Assembly: GCA_018266105.1 (NCBI GenBank)
Contig: JAFEBA010000104.1
Location: forward strand, 7,172 to 71,171
Source: a bacterium
GTDB lineage: Bacteria > Vulcanimicrobiota > Xenobia > Xenobiales > JADMJV01
Reading direction: 5' to 3'
Length of the DNA: 64,000 nucleotides
Numbering within the stretch: the first letter of the stretch is position 1; each line of letters starts with the position of its first letter. Position numbers and translations under genes: made by a program. Positions 14,521 to 23,403 of the stretch are shown here, in pieces. A model generated the notes under the pieces. The model was given only the letters and a program-made list of their open reading frames with translations, did no database searches and was not told the origin of the DNA.

Positions 14521-17368
14521 CCTTGCGAGGATCCAGCACGATCACCCGGATGGCGTCCAGTTCCACCCGGGCCTGACTCAAGCATTCCAGGGTTTCTGAG
14601 GCCTTGGCCTGATGGGCCGCCACTTCCGCCGGGGATACATTGTTGTGCTGGGCCAAATACTCCAGGCGCTGTTGTTCTGACTCGAGTTCCTCGGAGGCTT
14701 TTTGCACGGCTGCCTCGATCAGGCCGCCCAGGCGCTTCTGAGCCTCGGCTCCGCCGGTCTCCTGCATCTGGGGCAGGCGGCTCAACATCGGGCCGGCCAG
14801 ACGGGTCCAAAGGGCATTGCCCAGACTGTTCAGTTTGCCCGGCTGCAGATCGTCGCGCACCTTTCCCTTCATATCCACGCTGATGACCAGCGGAGTGGGG
14901 GCCAGGTAGCGGTGCAGATCCAGGCGTGCGGGTCCCACCGCCTGAAGCAGATAAAGAAATTGCACCAGCAGGTTTTGCTCGGGCGCGCCTTCCCAGAGCC
15001 CGGTGCAGGCCTTGCCTTCGGCCTGATCGAGCAGCAGCCCCAGCGTGCCTTCCACCAGCGGATGGTCCATGCTGAGAAACTGGACTTCCTCGCGGGCCAG
15101 CGCCATAGAGCGATCAAAGGTGGCCAGGTAGCCTCCGTCTCGAAGTCCCGGGTAAGGATCGACCTTCATCAGATCGCCCGCCTTGATTTTCAGAAGTCCC
15201 GGAGTGGCCAGTTCTTCCTCGTTGACGCCAAAATGGTCCAGCATTTCGGTGATGCACTCCTTGAGGGGCTCGGTGGGAGCGGCCAAAATCTCGGCCTTCA
15301 GGGCTTCGCCCAGGGCCTGATCGTAGGAGTTGATGTCCACCAGGAAGTCGACATTGGCCTGCACGTTTTTCAGATGCTCGGCCAGAACTTCTTTGGTGTG
15401 CTCCAGGAAAGCTTCTAATTCGGCCTGGCGGGCTTTATTGCGGGGAGTGTAGGCCTGCAGCATCGTAAACAGGCTCTCCTGCAAACGGTCCATGAGAGGA
15501 TCGCCGCTGGGTAGCGGGCGCTCGAAAACTCCGGTGAGCTTGTGCCATTCAAACAGGGCGTGGCTGGGCGTGTTCTCCACGTAAGGCACGGCCACCTGAA
15601 TGGTGCCCTTTTGTCCGATGCGATCGAGGCGTCCGATGCGTTGCTCCAGGGCGTCGGGATGGACCGGTAGATCGAAGAGTAGCAAGTGGCTGCAGAATTG
15701 GAAGTTGCGTCCTTCGCCGCCGATTTCGCTACACAGCAGAACCTGGGCCCCGTCGTCTTCGGCGAAGTAGGCAGCCTGGCGGTCGCGCTCGATCAGGCTC
15801 AATTCCTCGTGGAATACCGCCACTTTCAGGCCGGTCTTCTCGCGAAAGAATTTTTCCAGACGCAGCACGGCTTTGACCTTGGAGGCCATGACCACGACCT
15901 TGGTGCCGGCCGGCAGGGCTCGAATCCACTCCACCGTCCAGTTCCATCGCGGGTCATCCTTCATCACCGGTTTGCTACGTTCGCCGCCCCCGACCGTGAC
16001 CGGAGCCTTATGGAGAATGCGCTCCAGTTGGGCCACCTCTGGGTAGAGCTCGGCGTTTTTCCAACTGGCCGGGCATGGCAGCGGGAATGCCAACAGCTGG
16101 CGCCCCGGGAAGCCGGTCAGGCGTTCGCGCCGATTGCGCACCAGCACGCGCCCGGTGCCGTGGCGGTCCACCAGCAAAGGCAGGGCCTTGGCAGGGTCAT
16201 CCAGGCACTCGTGTAGATCGTGATCGTCCGGAAAGAGTTTGCGCAGCTCTTTGGCCGCCGATTTGGATCCCTCGGCCAGGGCTCGGGCAGCGTTGCCAAC
16301 CTGCATCAGATGGCTGTTTTCTTCCAGGAAGTCGTCCAGTCGGGCAAAGCGGTCGGGATCGACCAGATGCATCAGGGCAAACTGAGTCTCCAGGCCCTGG
16401 CGCAGAGGGGTGGCGGTCAGCAGCAGCAGTCCGCGCGAGCGCTGAGCCAGCGCCTGCACGCAGCGGTATTCCTGGCTCACCTGGGTGCGTGACCAGCGCA
16501 GATGGTGAGCTTCATCCACGATCAGCAGATCCCAGGGGGTTTCCAGCGCCATTTGCAGCACACGCTTATCCCGCAGCATTTCGATGGGGGCAATAATGCG
16601 TGAGGCGTCCTCGAAGGGGTTTTCCATCTCCAGCTCGCCACCGCCCAGCATCGGGGTCTCGTCGACCAGTGGTTCCAGTTCGCTGTGAGCCACTTTGAAA
16701 AGTTCATTGAAGCGTCGATAGAGCTCGGTCAGCCACTGATGAACCAGGGAGGCGGGAGTCAGCACCAGCACCCGGTCGGCCCGACCCACGGCTCGCAGCA
16801 TCGAGTAAATCATGCAGGCCTCGATGGTTTTGCCCAGGCCCACCTCGTCGGCCAGCAGCAGGCGGGGGAGTTCGCGGGCGGCCACCTTGCAGGCGATGGC
16901 CAGCTGGTGCGGCATCAGGGCCACTCGGGCGCCGGTCAGGCCGCGGTAACGTTTGCTGAGTATTTCGCCCCGCTGCTGCCAGCCCTGGACGCGCAGATCG
17001 AAGGTTTTGACGTGGCTGAGTTCACCCTCGGCCAGTCGTTCGCTGGGGCCGGAGGAAGTGCATCGATCGGCCAGATCTGTTTCGCAGATGGTCTTGCCGC
17101 CCCCCGTATAGTGGATCAGACCGTTCTTGAGAAAGAGTTTTTCGACCCGGAAGCTACCGCCTTTGGCCAACATGGCTACCTGCCCGGGGGCCAGGTGAAA
17201 ACGGCGCAACGGCGCACTGGCCAGGCTGTAGACTCGGTTTTCCTGAACGGCGGGGAAGTAAACGGCAACCGTACGTGAATTGCTCTGCTGGCTGACGATG
17301 CCCAGACCCAGGCCAGGTTCTCCCTCATTGCGCACCCGTTGCCCGGGCATCCATCCGTTCTCAGACAC
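14513..17368 (-). CDS. rapA: RapA/HepA-like SNF2-family ATPase
   Basis: The product is 951 aa, near E. coli RapA (968 aa). An N-terminal Tudor/KOW-like region starts PGQRVRNEGEPGLGLGIVSQ. The SNF2 motor carries the Walker A region DEVGLGKTIEA (174-184), DEAHHLRW for motif II and LLTATP for motif III. Motif V/VI is seen in EIGGEGRNFQF and EQRIGRLDRIGQKG. A long C-terminal domain matches RapA in layout. RapA binds RNA polymerase and helps recycle it after transcription, using ATP. A DISARM-type or restriction-linked SNF2 helicase was considered, but no methylase or nuclease gene is nearby. It overlaps mutM downstream. Confidence 0.85.
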   Translation of the reverse strand: MSENGWMPGQRVRNEGEPGLGLGIVSQQSNSRTVAVYFPAVQENRVYSLASAPLRRFHLAPGQVAMLAKGGSFRVEKLFLKNGLIHYTGGGKTICETDLADRCTSSGPSERLAEGELSHVKTFDLRVQGWQQRGEILSKRYRGLTGARVALMPHQLAIACKVAARELPRLLLADEVGLGKTIEACMIYSMLRAVGRADRVLVLTPASLVHQWLTELYRRFNELFKVAHSELEPLVDETPMLGGGELEMENPFEDASRIIAPIEMLRDKRVLQMALETPWDLLIVDEAHHLRWSRTQVSQEYRCVQALAQRSRGLLLLTATPLRQGLETQFALMHLVDPDRFARLDDFLEENSHLMQVGNAARALAEGSKSAAKELRKLFPDDHDLHECLDDPAKALPLLVDRHGTGRVLVRNRRERLTGFPGRQLLAFPLPCPASWKNAELYPEVAQLERILHKAPVTVGGGERSKPVMKDDPRWNWTVEWIRALPAGTKVVVMASKVKAVLRLEKFFREKTGLKVAVFHEELSLIERDRQAAYFAEDDGAQVLLCSEIGGEGRNFQFCSHLLLFDLPVHPDALEQRIGRLDRIGQKGTIQVAVPYVENTPSHALFEWHKLTGVFERPLPSGDPLMDRLQESLFTMLQAYTPRNKARQAELEAFLEHTKEVLAEHLKNVQANVDFLVDINSYDQALGEALKAEILAAPTEPLKECITEMLDHFGVNEEELATPGLLKIKAGDLMKVDPYPGLRDGGYLATFDRSMALAREEVQFLSMDHPLVEGTLGLLLDQAEGKACTGLWEGAPEQNLLVQFLYLLQAVGPARLDLHRYLAPTPLVISVDMKGKVRDDLQPGKLNSLGNALWTRLAGPMLSRLPQMQETGGAEAQKRLGGLIEAAVQKASEELESEQQRLEYLAQHNNVSPAEVAAHQAKASETLECLSQARVELDAIRVIVLDPRKDA

Positions 17369-17374
17369 TTGTTC

Positions 17375-18313
17375 CTAACTCCTTAACCATTCGCGGGAGA
17401 AATATCGGTCCCAACTATCGGTAACCAGGGCCACCACAGGGCCTCCGGTTTCGGGGCGGGAGGCGCAGCGCAGAGCCGCGGCCACGGCCGTACCCGACGA
17501 GCCTCCTACCCAAAGGCCTTCCTTTCGAATCAAATCACGGCTGACTTGAAAACTTTCTTCGTCGCTGACGCTCTCGACCTGGTCAATCAGCTGCACGTCC
17601 AGATTGTCGGGGGCCCGGCTGGAGCCGATGCCTTCTACCAGGTAAGGGCCGTCACCAGAATACTCTCCGCTTCGCACGTAGCTGGCCAGCTGAGAGCCCA
17701 GGGGATCGGCCAGGACCACCAGGATATCAGGGTTCTGTTGCTTGAGATAGCGACCGGCGCCACTCAGGCTGCCCCCCGTCCCGGACCCCGCCACCAAGGC
17801 CGCCAGTTGGCCTTGACTCTGGCGCCAGATCTCCGGTCCGGTGGTGTGATAGTGGATGCGCGGGTTGGCCGGATGGCTGAATTGCTGAGTCAGAAACCAG
17901 CCGTTCTCTTCGGCCAGTCGAGCCGCCATGTTGCGGAAATTGTCGGGCGAATCCAGAGGAGCGTTGGGAGCGATCACCACCCGCGCGCCCAGCATTTTGA
18001 GGGCCTCGCGTTTGTCTACGCTCATTTTCTCGGGCAGGACGCAGACCACCTGATAGCCCCGGCTTAAGCCCACCAGGGCCAGGCCCATACCGGTATTGCC
18101 TGCGGTGGCCTCGATCAAGGTGTCGCCGGGCTTGATATGGCCCTGTTGTTCGGCCTCGTTGAGGATGGCCAGGGCCAGTCGGTCTTTGACGCTGCCGCCC
18201 GGATTGAGGTGCTCGCACTTGACCCAGACCGGCCATCTCAGGCCTCGGTCCAGGTGGCGCAACCGCACCAGCGGCGTGTTGCCAATGACCTCGTCAATGG
18301 TGGGTAGATTCAC
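17375..18313 (-). CDS. cysteine synthase (CysK/CysM family)
   Basis: The product is about 312 aa. LPTIDEVIGNTPLVRL starts the fold. K43 in NPGGSVKDR is the PLP lysine, EATAGNTGMG is the substrate loop and AGSGTGGS is the phosphate-binding loop. The family makes cysteine from O-acetyl- or O-phosphoserine and sulfide or thiosulfate. No serine acetyltransferase gene is present here, so CysK and CysM cannot be separated. The start is uncertain: GTG 18313 gives a normal N-terminus and GTG 18331 is also possible; the open frame extends much further but is a shadow. It lies 6 bp after the RapA-like gene in the opposite sense of reading order, that is, just downstream of it on the map and upstream in transcription. 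Confidence 0.9.
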   Translation of the reverse strand: MNLPTIDEVIGNTPLVRLRHLDRGLRWPVWVKCEHLNPGGSVKDRLALAILNEAEQQGHIKPGDTLIEATAGNTGMGLALVGLSRGYQVVCVLPEKMSVDKREALKMLGARVVIAPNAPLDSPDNFRNMAARLAEENGWFLTQQFSHPANPRIHYHTTGPEIWRQSQGQLAALVAGSGTGGSLSGAGRYLKQQNPDILVVLADPLGSQLASYVRSGEYSGDGPYLVEGIGSSRAPDNLDVQLIDQVESVSDEESFQVSRDLIRKEGLWVGGSSGTAVAAALRCASRPETGGPVVALVTDSWDRYFSREWLRS

Positions 18314-18442
18314 CAGGCTCTTGTGCGCCACTTTGAAGGGCCCGAAACCTGAGCGAAAGGTCACGACGAAATTTAACCTGCAGCGCACAACCTTGGCCGC
18401 TCGTAGCGGTTTAGTGAAACATTCAAAACATCGGAGGTACTT

Positions 18443-18730
18443 GTGTTTAAGAAGCTCGCCTGTCTGTTTGCGATTTTGGCCCTGACCGGAGTGGCCTCCG
18501 CCCGTCATCATCACGGCCGCCGCCATTGCAATAACCCGCCGGGTGCGGTTGGTGGACGGGGCAGCAACTGGAGAAATCCTCGGGGACCGGCGGGTGGACC
18601 GGGCTGGGGTCGCCACTGGGGCGATAACGACAATAATCCGCCCGGCCGGGTCGGGGGTCGGGGCACCAACTGGGAGAATCGTCCTGGCCGCCGGGGGGGA
18701 CCGGGCGCCAGTCCCGATCGTTTTCGCTAG
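18443..18730 (+). CDS. small secreted Gly/Arg/Asn/Pro-rich repeat protein
   Basis: The product is 95 aa, starting at GTG behind a clear GGAGGT site. A signal peptide (MFKKLACLFAILALTGVASA) leads to a mature part of about 75 residues. This has a His-rich start (RHHHGRRHC) and two imperfect repeats of the form NNPPGxVGGRGxNWxN followed by a GGPG stretch. It has one cysteine, high Arg/Gly and no recognised domain. Both the ribosome site and the signal peptide support it as a real gene. Its function is unknown; a cell-envelope, nucleic-acid-binding or metal-binding role is only a guess. The stop overlaps the convergent transporter gene by 4 bp. Confidence 0.75.
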   Translation: MFKKLACLFAILALTGVASARHHHGRRHCNNPPGAVGGRGSNWRNPRGPAGGPGWGRHWGDNDNNPPGRVGGRGTNWENRPGRRGGPGASPDRFR

Positions 18731-20031
18731 ACGTCCTGGCTTCCGGCGGCTGCCCGCCAGGGGCGAAAGAATGCCAGCAGGCTGACTTCCACCAGCAGGC
18801 CCAGAGCTACCGCCGCGGCTCCCGCGGTGGCGCCCGGCCAGCTCTGGGACACTCCCCAATTGGCCATCACCAGGGTGGCGGTGACGCCCGCCAGTCCCGC
18901 TCCATTGACCCAGGTGTTGCGTCCGGCCACGATGCAAAACCCCTGGAGCACGTTCTGCAAGGCCACCAGCAAGGGGACCATCAGGCTGAAGGCCACCACC
19001 CGCTGAGCCTCCACCAACAGTGCCGGATCCCTGCCGATCAAGGATTTGAGCAGCATCTGGCCGGGCTGGCTATGGCCTAGTGCCGTCAGCATCAGGCTGC
19101 AGCTGCCTCCAGCCAGCACACCCAGGGCGGCCAGCCTTGAGGCGGGCACCTGGCGCGCGTACTTGATGACCAGTTGTTGGACCATCCGGCTGAGGTTGGC
19201 GATCAAGATGACGAAGCCCCAGGAAGCCGACCAGGCGGCTAAGGCCAGCTCGGAGTCTCGGGCTCGAGCCAGCACCGCCACCAGGGCCGCCCGACCTCCC
19301 CACATCAGCAGCATCGTCAGAGCCAGGGGCGCATAATAAGAGCTGACGCCCGACAGATCGGAGGGCAAGTTTTTGGATGGTGCGCTTTCCGGTAGCGGTG
19401 CCTGACCGGTCCAGTAGACCACCAGCAGCGCTTCCAGCAGCAGGCCGCTCATCAGGGCCAGCGCGCCCAGGGCGGCCCCGGCCAGATTCAGACGGGAGCC
19501 GAGGCCCAGGGTCAGGGCAAAGGCGGCCACTCGCCAGAGCGAAGCCATCCCCATGAACTTGCCTCGCCCTTGCAGGATGAGCTGCCCTTGATGAATGCGC
19601 CTCCAGGCGATAATAGCGGGCCACAGGCACATCAAAAGCAGGGCCGGACGTGTGGCCGCGGCGACCTCGGGAACCAGGCTGTAGACCGGGCCGGTCAGCC
19701 AGGCGTGCAGCCATGGCAGGCTCAGGGCCAGAAAGATGAGACTGAGAAGGCTGGCCAGAAGAGTCACAAATCTCGAAAGGGCTCGTCTGGACGGCCCCCA
19801 GCCTGAGAGCGCGGTGGAAGCGTGGAGGACCATGATGATCGGGCTCTCCAGAAAATTGGCCAGGGCTTTGACCACTCCCAGAGCTCCCAGTTGCACCTCA
19901 GGGTTCGGCAAGCGAGTCAAGGTCACGGCCAGCAATGGATCGGCCACGGCCATGGCTGCGTCCGATAAGGAAAGGGGAACCAGTTGTCTGGCCAGCTGTC
20001 TGAGGCCAGGGCCGCTATCGGGGGCTTTCAC
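18727..20031 (-). CDS. polytopic transporter, MATE/ANKH-like
   Basis: The product is about 434 aa with around 12 hydrophobic segments, in two similar halves (one opens LVPLSLSDAAMAVADPLLAV, the other around YYAPLALTMLLMWGGRAALVA). Size and pattern fit the MOP superfamily (MATE or ANKH-like carriers), which export small organic molecules. I see no diagnostic residue to fix the subfamily. GTG 20031 is chosen; a TTG at 20055 would give a longer overlap with the upstream gene. It follows and overlaps the SbnA-like synthase gene by 17 bp, which suggests that it exports a product of that enzyme. Confidence 0.65.
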   Translation of the reverse strand: MKAPDSGPGLRQLARQLVPLSLSDAAMAVADPLLAVTLTRLPNPEVQLGALGVVKALANFLESPIIMVLHASTALSGWGPSRRALSRFVTLLASLLSLIFLALSLPWLHAWLTGPVYSLVPEVAAATRPALLLMCLWPAIIAWRRIHQGQLILQGRGKFMGMASLWRVAAFALTLGLGSRLNLAGAALGALALMSGLLLEALLVVYWTGQAPLPESAPSKNLPSDLSGVSSYYAPLALTMLLMWGGRAALVAVLARARDSELALAAWSASWGFVILIANLSRMVQQLVIKYARQVPASRLAALGVLAGGSCSLMLTALGHSQPGQMLLKSLIGRDPALLVEAQRVVAFSLMVPLLVALQNVLQGFCIVAGRNTWVNGAGLAGVTATLVMANWGVSQSWPGATAGAAAVALGLLVEVSLLAFFRPWRAAAGSQDV

Positions 20032-21061
20032 AGATGCAGAGTTGCTCGATGGCAATGTCCATGTGTTCGGCCGGAATCAGGGTGAAACCGTTTGCTTGCA
20101 GCCACTCCGGGTCGTAGATCGTTTCCAGGTAACGATCACCTCGGTCAGGGTTAATCATGGCGATTCGACTTCCGGCTGGCATCTGTTGGGCCAGGTGCAG
20201 GCCGGCCGAGACAATGGCGCCGGTGGATGAGCCCAACAGCAGGCCTTCGCGCTGGGCCAGCGCGTGGCACATGGAATAGGCCAGATTTTCTGGTACCACA
20301 TAGGCTTTGTCGATCGCTTCGTAGTCCAGATTGGGAGGGCGGAAGGACAGACCGATGCCGGTCATTTTGTAGGGCGCGGGGGCGGGGTCGAAGATGACCG
20401 ACCCCTTGACGTCCACTCCAATCAGTTGCAGATGAGGGTAACGGGGTTTGAGGTAGCGGGCCAGACCGGACATCTGGCCCCCGGTGGAAACCCCGACCAC
20501 CAGCGCGTCCAGTCTCGCTCCGAAAGCGTCTTCAATCTCCCTTGCCGTGAAGAGAGCGTGAGCGTCGGGATTGTTGGGGTTGTAGTGTTGGCACGGATAC
20601 CAACCGCCGGGAATGCTTTCGGCCAGTCTGGTGGCCAGCTCGATGCGGGCTTTCTGCATCGAGCCATTGGCGTCCACTTCACTGACTTCGGCCAGTTCGG
20701 CGCCATAGGCCTTGAGCATGCGACGGAAGGCTGGAGTGGTTTTGGCGTCCACCACGATGATGACTCGATAGCCTCGAGCGGCGCCCACAATGGCCAGGCC
20801 CACGCCGAAATTGCCCGAGGAGGACTCAATAATGGTCCCACCGTGGCGGAGCAGGCCGGCTTCCTCGGCCTGGTTCACCAGGACGGTGGCGTTCTTCTCC
20901 TTGATGGAGCCGCCCGGGTTGCAGCTTTCAAGCTTTAGATAGCAAAAGTGATTTTGGCAAATCGAGGCCACACGGCGCAGCCGAACAATCGGCACGTCCC
21001 CCACCGCCTGCGTAATGTCCTCTCGCAGCCGGGTTGTTTGGGCTGGCAAGATCAGGTTCAC
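20015..21061 (-). CDS. SbnA-like PLP-dependent synthase (cysteine synthase fold)
   Basis: The product is 348 aa. The PLP lysine is K54 in NPGGSIKEKN and the loop is ESSSGNFGVG. The C-terminal part has VDVKGSVIF, MTGIGLSF and INPDRGDRYLETIYDPEWL. These segments are typical of SbnA, which joins O-phosphoserine and glutamate on the way to 2,3-diaminopropionate, rather than of CysK. The usual partner SbnB (an ornithine-cyclodeaminase-like dehydrogenase) is not in the window. GTG 21061 is used as start, with GGAAAG close upstream. The coupled transporter gene downstream suggests an exported amino-acid-derived metabolite. Confidence 0.75.
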   Translation of the reverse strand: MNLILPAQTTRLREDITQAVGDVPIVRLRRVASICQNHFCYLKLESCNPGGSIKEKNATVLVNQAEEAGLLRHGGTIIESSSGNFGVGLAIVGAARGYRVIIVVDAKTTPAFRRMLKAYGAELAEVSEVDANGSMQKARIELATRLAESIPGGWYPCQHYNPNNPDAHALFTAREIEDAFGARLDALVVGVSTGGQMSGLARYLKPRYPHLQLIGVDVKGSVIFDPAPAPYKMTGIGLSFRPPNLDYEAIDKAYVVPENLAYSMCHALAQREGLLLGSSTGAIVSAGLHLAQQMPAGSRIAMINPDRGDRYLETIYDPEWLQANGFTLIPAEHMDIAIEQLCICESPR

Positions 21062-21068
21062 CTTTCCA

Positions 21069-21145
21069 CATAAACACGAAAAAATCGTGGATTTATGACC
21101 GACTTGTGAATAAACGGTCAGACGGGTGTTTAGGGTCGCCTAAAC
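21069..21145. repeat. three successive inverted repeats in a divergent promoter region
   Basis: The stretch holds CATAAACACGA paired with TCGTGGATTTATG (21069-21097, with a small bulge), GACCG with CGGTC (21097-21119), and GTTTAGG with CCTAAAC around GTCG (21128-21145). It is AT-richer than its surroundings and lies between the divergent SbnA-like and zinc-ribbon genes. Operator sites or transcript leader hairpins are both possible. Confidence 0.7.
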
Positions 21146-21215
21146 AAGTTCCTGCATAGGACTCATTGCCTGAGCTAAGAATCCATCTCCATCCGACTCT
21201 TCGGGAGGGTAAAAG

Positions 21216-22334
21216 ATGCAGGCTGAGGCCGCCAAAAGCAAACGCTGTGATTGTCCGGGATGTGGTGCGACCTTGATCTTCGCTGCAGACCTGCAGAAGC
21301 TGCGCTGCGAGTACTGTGACGCCGAGATTGAGGTGGATAAGCTGAACAAGGGTGGAGATCCACCCCCCAACGTGGTTGAGCGGGCCCTCACGGAGTTGCT
21401 GAATTCTGAGGCGGCCACCGGCTATGGCCTGCCCACCCAGGCTTTGCAGTGTAAGCAGTGCGGTGCGGCGATTAGCTATCCCGACAAGGTGACCTCTGGA
21501 AAGTGCACCTTCTGTGGCTCGGATACGGTGGTGGAACGAGCCGCCAATTCCCAGTTGATCCGACCGGAGAGCTTGATTCCCTTCAAGGTGACCAAAGAGC
21601 AGGCTGGGGCGAAGTTTTCTGAATGGGTCGGCTCGCTCTGGTTCCGCCCCAACAATTTGAAGGCCATGGCTCGTGTCAATGAGATCGGCGGAGTTTATGC
21701 TCCCTTCTGGACCTTTGACGCTCAGGCCGACACGCGCTGGAGCGCCGAGAGTGGCTACCACTATTATGTTACGGAAGAATTCACCAATTCAGAGGGTAAG
21801 CGAGAGACTCGCCAGGTGCAGCACACCCGCTGGGAGCCCTCTTCGGGCTACCACACCGGGAATTATGATGACCTGCTTATTTGTGCCTCCAAAGGCCTGT
21901 CCGAAGCCTTGGTGCGCGTGCTCGAACCCTACAACACTACCACTCAACTGGTCGGCTATCAGTCCAGTTATCTTTCCGGTTGGGGGGCTGAAGAATATGC
22001 GGTCGGCCCCAAGGAAGCCTGGGATAAAGGCCAGCAGCGTTTTGAGCAACACGAATACTCGGCTTGCGCTCAACAAGTGCCCGGCGACACCCATCGCAAC
22101 CTGAACATCTCCATGAAGCTCTCCCGGGTCACCTGGAAGCATTGCCTGCTCCCCGTCTACGTCGCTGCTTACCGGTATAACGACAAGGTTTATCGCTTCC
22201 TGGTCAACGGCGAAACCGGCAAGGTTTCGGGTGAGGCACCTTATAGTTTCTGGAAGATCTTCTTCGCGGTGCTGGCGGTCATCATGCTGGTGGTGCTGTT
22301 TCTCAGCTTCAAGCAATCACCCTCAGTTCGTTGA
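21216..22334 (+). CDS. double zinc-ribbon protein with C-terminal membrane anchor
   Basis: The product is 372 aa, starting behind GGGAGG. Two zinc ribbons are visible: CPGCGATLIF...CEYC near residues 13-36, and CKQCGAAI...CTFC near 74-100. The centre is rich in Tyr and Trp (YHYYVTEEF, TRWEPSSGYH, YQSSYLSGWGAEEY). One hydrophobic span (IFFAVLAVIMLVVLFLSF) ends the protein. This matches a widespread uncharacterised family of zinc-ribbon membrane proteins often mis-named after primosomal protein N'. I assign no function. The 3' end overlaps the next, convergent gene by 12 bp. Confidence 0.75.
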   Translation: MQAEAAKSKRCDCPGCGATLIFAADLQKLRCEYCDAEIEVDKLNKGGDPPPNVVERALTELLNSEAATGYGLPTQALQCKQCGAAISYPDKVTSGKCTFCGSDTVVERAANSQLIRPESLIPFKVTKEQAGAKFSEWVGSLWFRPNNLKAMARVNEIGGVYAPFWTFDAQADTRWSAESGYHYYVTEEFTNSEGKRETRQVQHTRWEPSSGYHTGNYDDLLICASKGLSEALVRVLEPYNTTTQLVGYQSSYLSGWGAEEYAVGPKEAWDKGQQRFEQHEYSACAQQVPGDTHRNLNISMKLSRVTWKHCLLPVYVAAYRYNDKVYRFLVNGETGKVSGEAPYSFWKIFFAVLAVIMLVVLFLSFKQSPSVR

Positions 22335-22652
22335 TATTTTGCGGGTCTGCCAGTCCTGGACGGTAGTGCAGCCCATGGCCAGGCCTTTTTCGATGGCGGT
22401 CATGAGCTTGCCAAACTCCTCTTCGCCCAGGCGCAGCGGGGGGATCCATCCGACCACATAGCCATTGTCCACCAGCGGCTTGCCGGCCAGGTCGCGGAGC
22501 CAGACGTAGCGCTGGTGCATATCCTTGAGCAGCTTGCTATTTTGAACTCTGCGCCAGTCTGAAGCCTCCACATGGGGGCCCCCTTCGAAGGGCTTGAAGC
22601 CCATCTGCGCATAGCATTCGTCTGGTGGGATGTTGGGCAGTTCGTCGTTCAT
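22323..22652 (-). CDS. hypothetical protein
   Basis: The product is 109 aa from ATG 22652, which is chosen because the upstream extension overlaps the divergent reductase gene. It is acidic/aromatic and cytosolic-looking, with no signal or span. Visible segments are PNIPPDECYAQMGFKPFEGG and NGYVVGWIPPLRLGEEEFGKLM. I do not recognise a family. The codon pattern resembles neighbouring genes, and it fills a gap otherwise without a reading frame. The 3' end overlaps the convergent zinc-ribbon gene. Confidence 0.6.
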   Translation of the reverse strand: MNDELPNIPPDECYAQMGFKPFEGGPHVEASDWRRVQNSKLLKDMHQRYVWLRDLAGKPLVDNGYVVGWIPPLRLGEEEFGKLMTAIEKGLAMGCTTVQDWQTRKISTN

Positions 22653-22736
22653 GTTCCAGGTTTTGTCCCTTCCGACCAGCTTCGAAACGTGCAGACGGTT
22701 TGAGGTAAATGCAGCCACGAGGGCGAAGGGTTGAGA

Positions 22737-23390
22737 ATGAAAATCGGTATTCTCGGTTGCGGCAATATGGGAGCCACCTTGGGCAAGTTTTGGGCGGAGG
22801 CCGGCCACGAGGTCTGGTTTGCCTCAGGATTGCCGGAGAAAGCAGCCGCCCTGGCCTTGGAAAATCAATGCGGGCACGGCACCTACCCCGAGGTGGTGGA
22901 GCAATGTCCGGTGCTGCTCTACAGTCTGCGCGGGGTGGAACCCCAGCAATTGTGCTCTGGCTGGTCAGGCAAGACCGTCATCGACTGCAATCAGCCCGAC
23001 CTTCCCTTGGGCTTCGAATTCAAGCCGCGTGAAACCAGTCTGGCCCAACAGTTAGCGGAGGCCATCCCCCTTTGTCAGGTGGTGAAAGCCTTCTGTCTGC
23101 ACCCGGTCGAGCTCTTTCATCACGGGGCCGATACCCTGCGCAGCTGGGGGGTGCAGACCTTTTTTTGTGGGGACTCCCCCGATGATAAGGATAAAGTTCG
23201 CCTGTTGGCCCAGGACCTGGGCCTGCTGCCCTTTGACTGCGGGCCTTTGTCCCGGGCTTACCTGCTCGAAGCTCAGGCGGACTTCTGGCGACTCTTTCAA
23301 TTACACCAAGGGCAGCAACTGGTCTCGCAATTCCAACTGGTCGGCTACCCGGAACCCGTCCACTTTACCAGAAAGCCGGGCCGTTATTAG
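22737..23390 (+). CDS. F420-dependent NADP reductase-like dinucleotide-binding protein
   Basis: The product is 217 aa. The ATG at 22737 has AAGGG at good spacing. MKIGILGCGNMGATLG is a GxGxxG Rossmann loop, followed by GHEVWFASG. Later segments, VKAFCLHPVELFHHG and FFCGDSPDDKDKVRLLAQDLG, and then FDCGPLSRAYLLE, match the family of F420H2:NADP+ oxidoreductases and related bacterial proteins. Many bacterial members have unknown cofactors. Here an F420 pathway is encoded 12 kb away, so F420 use is plausible but not shown. Confidence 0.8.
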   Translation: MKIGILGCGNMGATLGKFWAEAGHEVWFASGLPEKAAALALENQCGHGTYPEVVEQCPVLLYSLRGVEPQQLCSGWSGKTVIDCNQPDLPLGFEFKPRETSLAQQLAEAIPLCQVVKAFCLHPVELFHHGADTLRSWGVQTFFCGDSPDDKDKVRLLAQDLGLLPFDCGPLSRAYLLEAQADFWRLFQLHQGQQLVSQFQLVGYPEPVHFTRKPGRY

Positions 23391-23403
23391 AAGAGGCGCG
23401 GCT

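Noticed and set aside
14513..17368. SNF2 helicase as part of a phage-defence system
   Set aside because: The N-terminal and C-terminal regions fit RapA, and there are no methylase, nuclease or PLD genes beside it; neighbours are mutM and a cysteine synthase.
20015..21061. Staphyloferrin B-type siderophore locus
   Set aside because: Only an SbnA-like gene and an exporter are present. SbnB, siderophore synthetases and iron uptake genes are absent.
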